Of a DNA stretch of 64,000 nt, positions 1-8,462 are shown in pieces. The DNA lies in NCBI RefSeq assembly GCF_021290965.1, contig NZ_JAJOYT010000013.1, forward strand, positions 1-64,000. Reading direction: 5' to 3'. The stretch comes from Rheinheimera faecalis. GTDB taxonomy: Bacteria; Pseudomonadota; Gammaproteobacteria; Enterobacterales; Alteromonadaceae. The position numbers were made by a program, and so were the translations under genes. The notes beneath the pieces are model-generated. The model saw only the letters and a program-made list of their open reading frames with translations, searched no databases and had not been told where the DNA came from. Numbering within the stretch: the first letter of the stretch is position 1; each line of letters starts with the position of its first letter.

Positions 1-14
1 CCCCAAAGCGGACC

Positions 15-158
15 TTAGAGGGCCTTGCCCAGAGATGAGCCAATAATTACTCCAAAGCTCATGATAATAACTGCCGCAACAAATGCCGCTAACACAATCA
101 GGCCAGTTTTCTGGGCTTTTGGCACTGAGTTCCACCAATTTTTAATTTCATTAATCAT
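15..158 (-). CDS. small single-pass membrane protein, unknown function
   Basis: A 47-residue reading frame begins MINEIKNWWNSVPKAQKTG and continues into one hydrophobic helix (about residues 18-42) ending GSSLGKAL. A GGGAAG Shine-Dalgarno lies six bases before the ATG, which argues that it is translated. The charged, Trp-containing N-terminus followed by one membrane span suggests a small inner-membrane protein. I do not recognise a family. The next gene in the same direction (start at 529) also has a GGGAAAG site, so the two may be co-expressed. Confidence 0.55.
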   Translation of the reverse strand: MINEIKNWWNSVPKAQKTGLIVLAAFVAAVIIMSFGVIIGSSLGKAL

Positions 159-259
159 AAATCTTCCCTAAAACATCTGAATACGAAATTACTTAGCAAT
201 AACGCCTTGTTTTGCGGGCACCGAAGGTGATCCGCAACAGCAACTTGTTCTGTTTTGAG

Positions 260-529
260 CTAGCTACTGAAAAAGTCAAGCTGCTCCTTTGTTCTTGCCA
301 GGTTATCAATTCTAAAGTCTGAATCTTTATCAAGCAGGTAATTCATACAGGCATCAGGGTATGTTTCTTCGAAAGCGCACTTCATTAACTCTACAGCCAT
401 TCTCAGAAACCCCTCTTTATTGGCATAAAGCACCGTTTCGCCATAAGCAACCAACTTAGCTTCTGCTTCACCTTTAGGAATATGAATATCCAATTCATTT
501 AGAAATTTTAATATATCTTCATCTCTCAT
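260..529 (-). CDS. hypothetical cytoplasmic protein, 89 aa
   Basis: An 89-residue acidic protein with no signal peptide or membrane span, beginning MRDEDILKFLNELDIHIPKG. The frame stays open upstream to an ATG at 622. I prefer the ATG at 529 because GGGAAAG sits directly before it, whereas the upstream ATG has no ribosome site and adds a basic, low-complexity stretch. The protein looks mostly helical. Family not recognised. It lies upstream of the small membrane protein ending at 15 and may share its transcript. Confidence 0.55.
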   Translation of the reverse strand: MRDEDILKFLNELDIHIPKGEAEAKLVAYGETVLYANKEGFLRMAVELMKCAFEETYPDACMNYLLDKDSDFRIDNLARTKEQLDFFSS

Positions 530-946
530 AGATCTTTCCCTAGTGAAACAGAACTTTTTAATAGAAGGTTCTCTGCCCGCAAGTCGAACATTTCTCTGCC
601 TTCTTTCATGATTTTTACTCATACCAAACTAACGATGATGTACCTCTATTTCAACAGGTTTTTCTGAAATCACTAAATTTATGGCCGACAAAACTTATAC
701 GGGCAGTACGCTAGTTGTTATTAAATTTACTCCAGAGAGGTATCTGGAAATCTAACCTTTGGTTTGGGTCAACAAAATGAGGAATGATCTGCGATTTACC
801 ACAAAGCATTGCTCCGTTTCTGGCACAAACTGACTTTCCGTTTCACTCTTATATTAGGCGCCTGATGTCTTCATCGTGCGGCACTAAATGACTTGCATAG
901 CAGAAACACAACCTTTTCAGAGAGCACTCTGCACAGCAAGCAGCGG
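530..946. other. intergenic region, no convincing gene
   Basis: About 400 bases separate two minus-strand genes. The only plus-strand candidate with an ATG is a 24-codon frame at 681-755 without a ribosome site. A longer plus-strand frame at 893-1081 overlaps the 3' end of the next gene and reads as a shadow. I see no strong terminator hairpin or repeat here. Confidence 0.4.
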
Positions 947-1693
947 TTATTTCCTCTGTGTTGTTTTTTCAATAGCCATTTTTACTTCGTCCCCAGTGAC
1001 AACCAACCTCATCTGTCCAACTTCGACATAACGATTAAAATCATTGGCCGCAAAGTGCTGCAACTTGGCCTCAAGAGTTGAAGGACCAAGCCATTTAGCG
1101 CTGTGAACACCAAAATCTGTCTCATTTCTTTCCAGTAACAGCTTGGGTTTTTCGTCATTTAAGCGATAGAGCTTAAGGATATTGCGACTAAAGTTATCTG
1201 ACATCCGGCTATCCACATACTCAAACACCAACTGACTATCAGGTGAAAACACCGGATAACCAGTTAATTCAGTCGTTCGTTTTGTTTTGCGATCAATCAG
1301 TAAATAACTCCACCATTCCCAGCCTGCTTTAAAGATCACGCAGTACCTTTTGCTGTGGTCACAACCCCACAAAGAGAAATCCTGATAACGCTCAGCATCG
1401 TCTGCGATAAAGTCTTGCAGCACAAGTTCGGCGCCATCAAGGTAAGCCAATGTAATTTTGCCCTGCTTTTTTTGATAGATATCCGCAAAATAGGTCGCTA
1501 TTTGTTCAGGCCCCTGCTCTTTTGTGCAGTGCTCATAGGCCTGAAATTGCTCATAAGTAAATTGCACTGGCAAGGAGTTACACAATTGCAGCAGCGTCAT
1601 ATGCCTGACAGGTTCTGCTGCCTGAAGTGGAGCCGTGGCATTAAATAAGCAGATCAGGCTGATGCTCATTATTAGGTGTTGAATTTTCATCAT
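947..1693 (-). CDS. exported protein of unknown function
   Basis: A 248-residue protein with a classical signal peptide: MMKI, a hydrophobic run through about residue 20, then an Ala-rich cleavage site near LQAAEP. The mature part has several Cys (for example the WGCDHSKRYC segment) and alternating aromatic and hydrophobic stretches that look like a beta-rich periplasmic fold. An AAAGGA ribosome site precedes the start. No family is recognised. It follows the cytochrome gene, but a terminator hairpin lies between them, so it may have its own promoter or depend on read-through. Confidence 0.6.
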   Translation of the reverse strand: MMKIQHLIMSISLICLFNATAPLQAAEPVRHMTLLQLCNSLPVQFTYEQFQAYEHCTKEQGPEQIATYFADIYQKKQGKITLAYLDGAELVLQDFIADDAERYQDFSLWGCDHSKRYCVIFKAGWEWWSYLLIDRKTKRTTELTGYPVFSPDSQLVFEYVDSRMSDNFSRNILKLYRLNDEKPKLLLERNETDFGVHSAKWLGPSTLEAKLQHFAANDFNRYVEVGQMRLVVTGDEVKMAIEKTTQRK

Positions 1694-1713
1694 TGTTAGT
1701 CCTTTAACTTAAG

Positions 1714-1736
1714 AAAAAGCAGCCACTAAGGCTGCT
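1714..1736 (-). terminator. rho-independent terminator after the cytochrome c gene
   Basis: The minus strand reads AGCAGCC-TTAGT-GGCTGCT followed by TTTT. The seven-base stem is perfect. The hairpin overlaps the last codons of the cytochrome gene ending at 1726. Confidence 0.7.
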
Positions 1737-2541
1737 GAATTTTATAACCCTTCATATGCTTTAAATACGCGACTAAGTGATCGATATCCTGGCTACTCAA
1801 CTGCGGAAAAGTGGGCATTTTGCTTTTGTATCTGTAGCCGGATGCGTTCGGGATAAAGGCCTTTAGGTGATCTTCAGTCCAGTACTCTGTGACGTTTTTT
1901 GGCGCGTTTAGCTCAGGACCTAGTTCGCCACCTTGCAGGTTGATGGAATGACAGCTGATGCAGCTTTGTTTAAATAACAAAAAGCCCTGATAAGCCGCCG
2001 AGCTTTGGGCTGCGTTGGTTGGATAGAGTTTGGGGTAACGTTGCTGAAAACTGACCAGCTCTAGCTTCACTAACTGATAAGGCCAGGGTCTGGTTTTTTC
2101 CACCGCTTTGCCTTGTTTCCACACCAGATAAAATGGCGCAGGCGATACCATGGCTTTGCCCTGGGCGACAAGGGAAAAATCAAAGTCCTTTTTGCCTGTT
2201 TCGGCAAACACCAATACCGCCTGGTCATCCAGCAAAAACTCTAAAGGCATACTAGGCGCATAGCCATCAGAGGCGGTCAACACCACTTCATCTGCAGCCT
2301 GATCCTGCTTATAACCTGCAGCCTTTAACAGCTGCAGTAAAGACACGCCTTCAAAGCTTTTTTCGCTGTTATACACAGGGTCAAATAGCTTGATCTGCTG
2401 CACTGGTACTTTTTGTGTGATGTCGGCCAGTGTCCAGTTCACCTTCTGATCAGGCAGCTGAATATCCAAGCTTTGAGCATAAAGAGCTGAAGATAAAACG
2501 CCACAAAGCAAAAGCAACGCCGATGCCAAAAGTCTGTTCAT
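1726..2541 (-). CDS. periplasmic mono-haem cytochrome c with an N-terminal SUOX-like domain
   Basis: A 271-residue exported protein with a signal peptide ending near LYAQS. Roughly residues 25-165 resemble the small molybdopterin-binding-like (SUOX-like) fold seen in some exported proteins, though no cofactor ligand can be assigned. The C-terminal 90 residues are a class I cytochrome c: the haem site CISCH is near residue 194 and a Met in the KSKMPTFPQLS segment is the likely sixth ligand. AGGAG lies five bases before the ATG. It probably carries electrons in the periplasm; the partner enzyme is not in the window. Confidence 0.75.
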   Translation of the reverse strand: MNRLLASALLLLCGVLSSALYAQSLDIQLPDQKVNWTLADITQKVPVQQIKLFDPVYNSEKSFEGVSLLQLLKAAGYKQDQAADEVVLTASDGYAPSMPLEFLLDDQAVLVFAETGKKDFDFSLVAQGKAMVSPAPFYLVWKQGKAVEKTRPWPYQLVKLELVSFQQRYPKLYPTNAAQSSAAYQGFLLFKQSCISCHSINLQGGELGPELNAPKNVTEYWTEDHLKAFIPNASGYRYKSKMPTFPQLSSQDIDHLVAYLKHMKGYKIQQP

Positions 2542-2595
2542 AGCTGCTCCTGCCTGCTCTGTTGATAAAAAGATACTGTGCTGGATTTTCCGAGT

Positions 2596-3435
2596 TCAGT
2601 CTAGCTCTACTACAGCCACCAGCGCCTCATGATCAGAAGGATACAAGCCGTTGTATCTTCTGTTATCCACCTGATAACTGGCTACCTGCAGGTTTTTACT
2701 TACGAAAATAAAATCTATGGTTTGGCTTGGGCTATTAGGTTCGCGGCCAAAACCATTGAAGGTACCGGCGTTTTTGGAAAGCTTTTGTTTAGCAACCAAA
2801 GCACTGTCGTTTAAGCTTTTACTCAGCGCTTTGTAGGGCTCACTGCTCGGCTCCACATTAAAATCACCGGTCAGCAGCACTTTGCTCTCTTTGGGTAATT
2901 GTTCCACTTCGACTTTCAGTAACAAGGCGCTTTGCAGCTGGGCTTGCTGGCCCATATGGTCAAAATGCGTATTCAAAAAATAAAAGCTCTGGCCGGATTT
3001 CAGCGCTTTAAACTGAGTTTTAGTAAAAGTGCGGTTTAAATCTGCATCCCAGCCTTTTGATACTTTTTCTGGTGTTTCAGATAACCATAAGGTTTTGGCC
3101 GAAAGCAGCTGTAGCTTGTCTTTGCGATAGAGCACAGCAGTGCTTTCGCCTTTGGTTTTGCCGTCGTCCCGGCCTTCGCCAAACCACTGATACTGCGGCA
3201 ACATAGCTACTAAATCGTGCACCTGAAATAGTTCGGCTTCCTGTAAACCGATCAAGTCCGGTTGTTGGGTCTGGATTAAATGCGCCAGCAATAACTTACG
3301 CTCTGGCCAGTACTGCGGCATACCTTCAGCTTCACATAAACCACAACGAATGTTGTAGCTTATTAGTTTGAGTGATTCGGCTTGGGCCAGCCCTGAAAAA
3401 GCCAGCAGGGATAAAATAAGTAGTAAAAATTTCAT
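2596..3435 (-). CDS. secreted endonuclease/exonuclease/phosphatase family protein
   Basis: A 279-residue protein with a short signal peptide (cleavage after SGLAQA). The EEP-family metal and catalytic motifs appear in order: ISYNIR near the N-terminus, GLQEAE (metal Glu), NTHFDHMG (catalytic His), TGDFN (Asp/Asn) and a terminal SDHEAL. Family members hydrolyse phosphodiester bonds in nucleic acids, sphingomyelin or inositol phosphates. The substrate cannot be told from sequence; export suggests an extracellular or periplasmic target. It lies on the same strand as the LacI-type regulator but 40 bases after it. Confidence 0.8.
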   Translation of the reverse strand: MKFLLLILSLLAFSGLAQAESLKLISYNIRCGLCEAEGMPQYWPERKLLLAHLIQTQQPDLIGLQEAELFQVHDLVAMLPQYQWFGEGRDDGKTKGESTAVLYRKDKLQLLSAKTLWLSETPEKVSKGWDADLNRTFTKTQFKALKSGQSFYFLNTHFDHMGQQAQLQSALLLKVEVEQLPKESKVLLTGDFNVEPSSEPYKALSKSLNDSALVAKQKLSKNAGTFNGFGREPNSPSQTIDFIFVSKNLQVASYQVDNRRYNGLYPSDHEALVAVVELD

Positions 3436-3476
3436 GCAGTTAGCCTGTTCAGGTAAAAAGAAGCTACAAAACTAAC

Positions 3477-4559
3477 CTAACAACTTTGCCGAATTATTAA
3501 TTCTGATGGCATTAAAAGGTCAGCCCCTAATTCACCCGACAACAAGATGCGGGCGGCAGTACGGCCTTTTTCGTCACTATGCTGAGCAATAGTGGTCAGG
3601 CTGGGGTAAGAACGCTCAGCTTCTTCAATACCATCAAAGCCAGCCACTACTAAATCGTCCGGTATATTGATCCCCAGCTCACGCGCTACCGCCATGGCCG
3701 CCAAGGCAATACGGTCGCTCATACACAGCAGTACTTGAGGTCGCGGAAATTGGGTTAAAGCTTCACGGGCTGCCACTAAAGCAAAATGGTGGGTATTCAG
3801 TGGAATATGCCACACTGCATCGGCAGGTAAATCGCGGCCTTGTTCTATGGCTGCAGCTAAATAACCATCTAAACGACGGCGGGAAATGGCTTGTTCTGTG
3901 CTGTACAGCTCATGCGGCTGAATACGGCATACCCGGTCTGATTCAATCAAGCGCAACCCCAGCACTGCTACTTTGCCCTGCATTTTAGCAAAAGCATGTT
4001 CAGCAATACGGTGTGCAGCGGCATAGTTATCGACGTTAACCGACACCACATTATCCAGATTGCAGTCGACTGTGATCAAGGGCTTACCGCTTTTGATAAT
4101 GCGGTTCAGCTGCTCAGGGTTACTGGGCGCACCATACAAAATAAAAGCATCGGGTACAGCTTCAGCGCTACTGCTGCTGGTGTTATGGCGGCCAGATAAC
4201 AACAGCATATCCATGCCGTGTTCCTGCAGCACTTCGGCTACACCTTTAATAAATTGATTGGCAACAGGATCGCTGACTGAATATTCCAGCGTGTCTGACA
4301 ATAACACCGCCACAATGCCGGAGCGGCCTGTACGCAAACTGCGGGCTGCGGCATTAGGGCCGTCGTAACCCAATTCTGTGCATTGTTGCAAAATACGTTG
4401 GCGTAATTCAGGGGAAAGTTGATCGGGTCTGTTGTAGGCATTGGAAACAGTAGCGACTGAAACCCCCAGGTAGGAAGCGACAGTTTTTAAATTCAGTTTT
4501 TTTGGTTTTTCAGTTGCCGACACAGCCATAACACCCTGTTTTAGTTCAGGCTTTATCAT
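3477..4559 (-). CDS. LacI/GalR-family transcriptional regulator
   Basis: A 360-residue regulator. The helix-turn-helix segment (about residues 24-44, TVASYLGVSVATVSNAYNRP) and the LGYDGPNAAARSLRTG hinge are typical of LacI proteins, followed by a periplasmic-binding-protein-like effector domain with DGIEEAERSYPSLTTI near the end. The start ATG shares ATGA with the stop of the kinase gene, so translation is probably coupled. An internal ATG at 4529 with an AGGG site is an alternative start. Finding a LacI protein at the end of a two-component/ABC efflux operon is unusual; its ligand is unknown. Confidence 0.85.
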   Translation of the reverse strand: MIKPELKQGVMAVSATEKPKKLNLKTVASYLGVSVATVSNAYNRPDQLSPELRQRILQQCTELGYDGPNAAARSLRTGRSGIVAVLLSDTLEYSVSDPVANQFIKGVAEVLQEHGMDMLLLSGRHNTSSSSAEAVPDAFILYGAPSNPEQLNRIIKSGKPLITVDCNLDNVVSVNVDNYAAAHRIAEHAFAKMQGKVAVLGLRLIESDRVCRIQPHELYSTEQAISRRRLDGYLAAAIEQGRDLPADAVWHIPLNTHHFALVAAREALTQFPRPQVLLCMSDRIALAAMAVARELGINIPDDLVVAGFDGIEEAERSYPSLTTIAQHSDEKGRTAARILLSGELGADLLMPSELIIRQSC

Positions 4560-5869
4560 GCCTGTTCAGTAGCAGAATTGCCAGCGCCCGAAACAGAACC
4601 TGAGCCCGGTACTATCAGGCTGACCAAAAGTCCTGCGCCCTGATTTTGCAGGCTTAAACTGCCACCATGAGCTTCAGCTATATCGCGGCATAAAGTTAAA
4701 CCTATGCCAGAGCCATTCTCCTTGCTGGTGTAAAAAGGCACCATGGCATGGGCTAAAGCTTCGCTGCTCATACCGCCGCCAGCATCCTGGATACGGATCA
4801 ATAACTGATCAGGCAATTCGGTAAAACTTAACTGAATTTGCTCCGGATCAGAGCCGGATTCGTGGGCGTTTTTTAATAGGTTTAATAGCAACTGTGATAA
4901 CTGCAGCGGGTCGGCCAGCCAGACACGGTGAGGTAAATCGCCTTCCAGTTCAAACTCGTACTGGTCCTGTAACTGATTAATCAACCGGGCCCACTGCACT
5001 GGCGCCAAAGCTGGGGTAGGTAATTTGGCAAACTGAATATAGGATTGCAAAAACTGATTTAAATGCTGCTGGCGCTCACTGATGGTCTGGAAAATTTGTT
5101 GCAACTGTTTGTGCTGCAGCTCTGTCGCCACTAACTGGCCTGAGTAGGCCAACGAGGACAAAGGCGCCAGTGTATTATTCAGTTCATGCCCTATCACCCG
5201 CAGCAGCTTTTTCCAGGCTTTGACTTCTTCGCGGTGAATTTCACGGGTCATAGGTTTTAACAAATACAGCTGATGTGTTTTTTGATTTAGCGAAAAACTG
5301 CTTACCGACAAATGCCAGATCGACACTGGTTCGCCCAAATGCAGCAAACCTTGTTGGCCGCTTTGAATAGCCAGGGCAAGTTCAGGTAATTCCGCTATTA
5401 ACTCTGAAAACAGCAGCCCTTCAAACTTTTGGCCCTGATGCAATAAGACACGGGCTGCAGGGTTGGTCATCAGCACCCTACCTGTCTGGTCTGTTAAGAC
5501 CATAGCGCTTGGGCTGGATTGCAAAACAGTATCGAGCAGCAATTCACGCTGATACAAAGTGGCGCGTTCCTGCCGCAGTTGCGCCGACATTTGCTGCAAT
5601 ACTTCAGCTAAAGGTTTTAACTCCCGTAACAGTTGCCTATTGGCATCGACATTAAAACTGCCATCCTGCAAATTTTGAGCATGTAAATTCAGCGCTTCAA
5701 TTTCTTGCAGTAAAGGTTTTAACATCACCTGAATAACCAATAGAACCAGCAGATCAAAACCGGTAAACAGCAAGTACCATAGCGGATCCGAATCGAGATA
5801 CTGTAACAGCAAAAAAGCCGGTACAAGCAAAGCCAGCACCAGCAGATATAAATGCCTGATCAGTCGCAT
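4556..5869 (-). CDS. NtrY-like sensor histidine kinase
   Basis: A 437-residue kinase with two N-terminal membrane helices (about residues 8-50) that leave almost no periplasmic loop. A PAS domain lies around residues 105-200. The phospho-acceptor is in HELNNTLAPL (His about 228). ATPase boxes follow: N box NLLKNAHESGS, G1 QDAGGGM and G2 GSGIGLTLC. It lies 48 bases after the response regulator gene and is almost certainly its partner. With so little periplasmic sequence, it probably senses a membrane or cytoplasmic signal. Confidence 0.88.
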   Translation of the reverse strand: MRLIRHLYLLVLALLVPAFLLLQYLDSDPLWYLLFTGFDLLVLLVIQVMLKPLLQEIEALNLHAQNLQDGSFNVDANRQLLRELKPLAEVLQQMSAQLRQERATLYQRELLLDTVLQSSPSAMVLTDQTGRVLMTNPAARVLLHQGQKFEGLLFSELIAELPELALAIQSGQQGLLHLGEPVSIWHLSVSSFSLNQKTHQLYLLKPMTREIHREEVKAWKKLLRVIGHELNNTLAPLSSLAYSGQLVATELQHKQLQQIFQTISERQQHLNQFLQSYIQFAKLPTPALAPVQWARLINQLQDQYEFELEGDLPHRVWLADPLQLSQLLLNLLKNAHESGSDPEQIQLSFTELPDQLLIRIQDAGGGMSSEALAHAMVPFYTSKENGSGIGLTLCRDIAEAHGGSLSLQNQGAGLLVSLIVPGSGSVSGAGNSATEQA

Positions 5870-5917
5870 ATTGATTTACACCTTTTCAGTGCAGTAAATA
5901 CGCCACTACTATTCGCG

Positions 5918-7252
5918 TTATGCAGGTTCAATACCGTAGAACTCCATTCTCCGGTATAAAGCCTGACGGCTTATACCCAATTGTTTAGCAGCCCGGGCCA
6001 CTACTCCCTGAGCTTGTTGCAGCGCTTGTTCAATTTGCTGTTTATCCAAATCATCCAAAGCTTTTTTCGTTGTGCTTAGCTCTTGTGGCAAAGCTAAATC
6101 GGCAGCATCAATTTCATCAGCCAAAGTCAGTAATAAAGCGCGCTGACATAAATTTTGCAGCTCACGCACATTGCCAGGCCAGTGGTAACTTTGCAGCGCC
6201 TGCTCGGCTTTTTTCGTTAAACTTTTTTGACCTGCTAAAAAATGTCGCGCTAAAGGCACAATGTCATCCACTCTGTCTTTCAGCGATGGCAAATGCAGCT
6301 GTACTACGTTGATGCGGTAATACAAATCCTGGCGGAAAATTCCTGAGCTGATGGCTTTGGTTAAATCTGCATTGGTGGCGCTGATAATACGCACATCCAC
6401 TTTGCGGGTCTGACTGGAACCCAGACGTTCGAATTCGCCGGTTTGTAACACACGCAGTAACTTCATCTGGCCCGATAACGACAAGTTACCTATTTCATCC
6501 AGAAACAAAGTACCGCCATCTGCAGCTTCAAAACGGCCAATACGGGTTTTAGTGGCACCGCTGTAGGCTCCGGCTTCTGCACCAAAGAGCTCAGCTTCCA
6601 TTAAATCAGCAGGCAATGCGCCCATATTTACTTTAATCAAAGGCTGTTGTTTGCGGTTTGAATTGGCATGTAGCACCTGAGCTATGCCCTCTTTGCCAGC
6701 ACCATTTTCACCAGTGATCAGTACTGCTGCATTGCTTGGTGCCAATTGCAATGCCATTTGTAGCAACTGCTCCATGGCTGTGCTCGCAAACACCAGACCA
6801 CATAAATCTTTGCCGGCAAAAAGGCCCAATCTTTCTTGCTGCTTGCGTTCAGCCTTTAAATTTTGTTCGGTCAGTTGTTTAATTTTGAGCACATTAGCAA
6901 CAGTGGTCAGCAAACGCTGGTCATCCCAGGGCTTGGCGATATAGTCGGTGGCACCGGCTTTGACCAGTTCCACCACCATATCCAGATGAGTCCAGGCTGT
7001 TAGCAGCACGACGGGAATAGCCGGGTGATCAGAGCGCAACTGATAAAACAGCTCTTTGCCCTGGGCGCCACTCATTTCACCCTGAGCAAAGTTCATATCC
7101 TGCAAAATCAGATCGATAGATTGCTGCTGCAAAATGCTTTTGGCCAGAGCCGGATGTTGGGCAATAAACACCTGATAACCCTGCAACTGAAACAGGGTCA
7201 TCAGGGCGGTGCACACCGCCTCGTTATCGTCTATGACCAGTATTTTTTTCAT
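5918..7252 (-). CDS. sigma-54-dependent NtrC-family response regulator
   Basis: A 444-residue activator: receiver domain (phospho-acceptor Asp52 in LILQDMN), AAA+ domain (Walker A GENGAGKEG, Walker B GGTLFLDEIG) and a C-terminal Fis-type helix-turn-helix (AAKQLGISRQALYRRM). The sigma-54 contact loop reads GAYSGA near residue 228 rather than the usual GAFTGA; the changes are conservative. It lies within the efflux operon that it probably activates, because a sigma-54 promoter and repeated inverted half-sites precede the first gene. Confidence 0.92.
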   Translation of the reverse strand: MKKILVIDDNEAVCTALMTLFQLQGYQVFIAQHPALAKSILQQQSIDLILQDMNFAQGEMSGAQGKELFYQLRSDHPAIPVVLLTAWTHLDMVVELVKAGATDYIAKPWDDQRLLTTVANVLKIKQLTEQNLKAERKQQERLGLFAGKDLCGLVFASTAMEQLLQMALQLAPSNAAVLITGENGAGKEGIAQVLHANSNRKQQPLIKVNMGALPADLMEAELFGAEAGAYSGATKTRIGRFEAADGGTLFLDEIGNLSLSGQMKLLRVLQTGEFERLGSSQTRKVDVRIISATNADLTKAISSGIFRQDLYYRINVVQLHLPSLKDRVDDIVPLARHFLAGQKSLTKKAEQALQSYHWPGNVRELQNLCQRALLLTLADEIDAADLALPQELSTTKKALDDLDKQQIEQALQQAQGVVARAAKQLGISRQALYRRMEFYGIEPA

Positions 7253-7265
7253 CTTTTTATAGTAC

Positions 7266-8462
7266 TTACAAAGTCTTAGTTGCTGTGGCCGGAGATATCC
7301 GTGTTGCTATTCTGGCAGGATACCATGTGGCCAGCGTGACACAAAGCAGCAGTAATAGCAGGGTCAGCATCACCAGCCATCCGCTCAAGACTGGAATACT
7401 AATCACCAAAGCCAGTGCCTGATTCAGCAATACTGCAGCAACAACACCCAATAGCCCTCCAAGCACAGTACATAACCATCCTTCAGCCAACAGCTCGAGC
7501 AAAATAGTGACTTTATTGGCACCCAATGCGCGTTTAATACCTATCTCCTTCTGCGACTTCAGTACATGGAAATGTGCATTGCTGTAACCGGAAATCATAG
7601 TGACCAGTAACATCAGCGCACTAAGCAAAGCCAACAACACAGACAGACCATATTCAGTGTTGTATAACCTTTGGTGTTGCTCCTGCAGAGTTCTGATATG
7701 AAAAATCTCTATATTGCTGTCTACCTGACGCAACAGGTTGTCCAATTGGCTGCGCACAGAAACCACCTGCTGAGGCTCCACTCGCAACAACAACGAATAG
7801 CCCCAATCCACGCCATAAAGAGGCGCTATCCGAATGGTGTTGTACATCACCATATCTGCTGAACGCTGCCCATAAAAATCACTGACCACGGCGGCGATGA
7901 TGCCTTGATTCGTAGCCTGGCCAATAGGGTTATCACTCTCAAATAGCTTTTGTGCCACGGATTCTGTCAGTACCACCGGTGGACTCGAATCGCTATCAAA
8001 GGACTGTGGTATTTGTGGGAGCTGACCGCTTTTTAGCTCAACACCAAGCACCTGAAAGATGTCAGCAGAGGCATAATACTGCGGCACCGTAGATAGATTG
8101 TTACGCTCTTCATTGCCCACTTTGTAAAGACTGCCATTATTACCGCCTTGTAGTAGCGGTGATTGGTTGGTATAAGCGACAGCTACTACGCCGGGTAACT
8201 GACGTATTGCACCCAGTTGCCGTTCAAGTAATTCGCCAAGCGCCGGATACTGGCGTAACGCCGGCGTTGTTGGTTTGATTTGAACCAGCAGAGTGTTAGC
8301 TAAATCCAGTCCTGTAGGCTCCTGCAAACGCTCGTGTGTTTGTTTGGCCAATACCATGCTATTGAGGATCAAAGCCAGTGTAAGTGCCAGTTGCACCAAC
8401 AACAGCGCCGTGACTACTTTACGTCGCAGCATTGTTTTTATCATTAGACGGATAGACATCAT
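7266..8462 (-). CDS. MacB/FtsX-type ABC transporter permease (second of two)
   Basis: A 398-residue permease with one N-terminal helix (about 15-38), a large periplasmic MacB-like domain (about 40-265) and three C-terminal helices (the last ending before TWYPARIATRISPATATKTL). This is the MacB/FtsX topology. Its ATG follows the TAA of the other permease directly, and the Shine-Dalgarno AAGGAG is formed by that gene's last codons, so the two are translationally coupled. The permeases probably form a heterodimer with the ATPase encoded upstream. Confidence 0.87.
   Translation of the reverse strand: MMSIRLMIKTMLRRKVVTALLLVQLALTLALILNSMVLAKQTHERLQEPTGLDLANTLLVQIKPTTPALRQYPALGELLERQLGAIRQLPGVVAVAYTNQSPLLQGGNNGSLYKVGNEERNNLSTVPQYYASADIFQVLGVELKSGQLPQIPQSFDSDSSPPVVLTESVAQKLFESDNPIGQATNQGIIAAVVSDFYGQRSADMVMYNTIRIAPLYGVDWGYSLLLRVEPQQVVSVRSQLDNLLRQVDSNIEIFHIRTLQEQHQRLYNTEYGLSVLLALLSALMLLVTMISGYSNAHFHVLKSQKEIGIKRALGANKVTILLELLAEGWLCTVLGGLLGVVAAVLLNQALALVISIPVLSGWLVMLTLLLLLLCVTLATWYPARIATRISPATATKTL

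Noticed and set aside
700-730. GCTAGTTGTTATTA, slightly like an integron attC core
   Set aside because: No paired core site or cassette structure nearby.
681-755. 24-codon plus-strand frame in the first intergenic region
   Set aside because: No Shine-Dalgarno and no recognisable features; may be chance.
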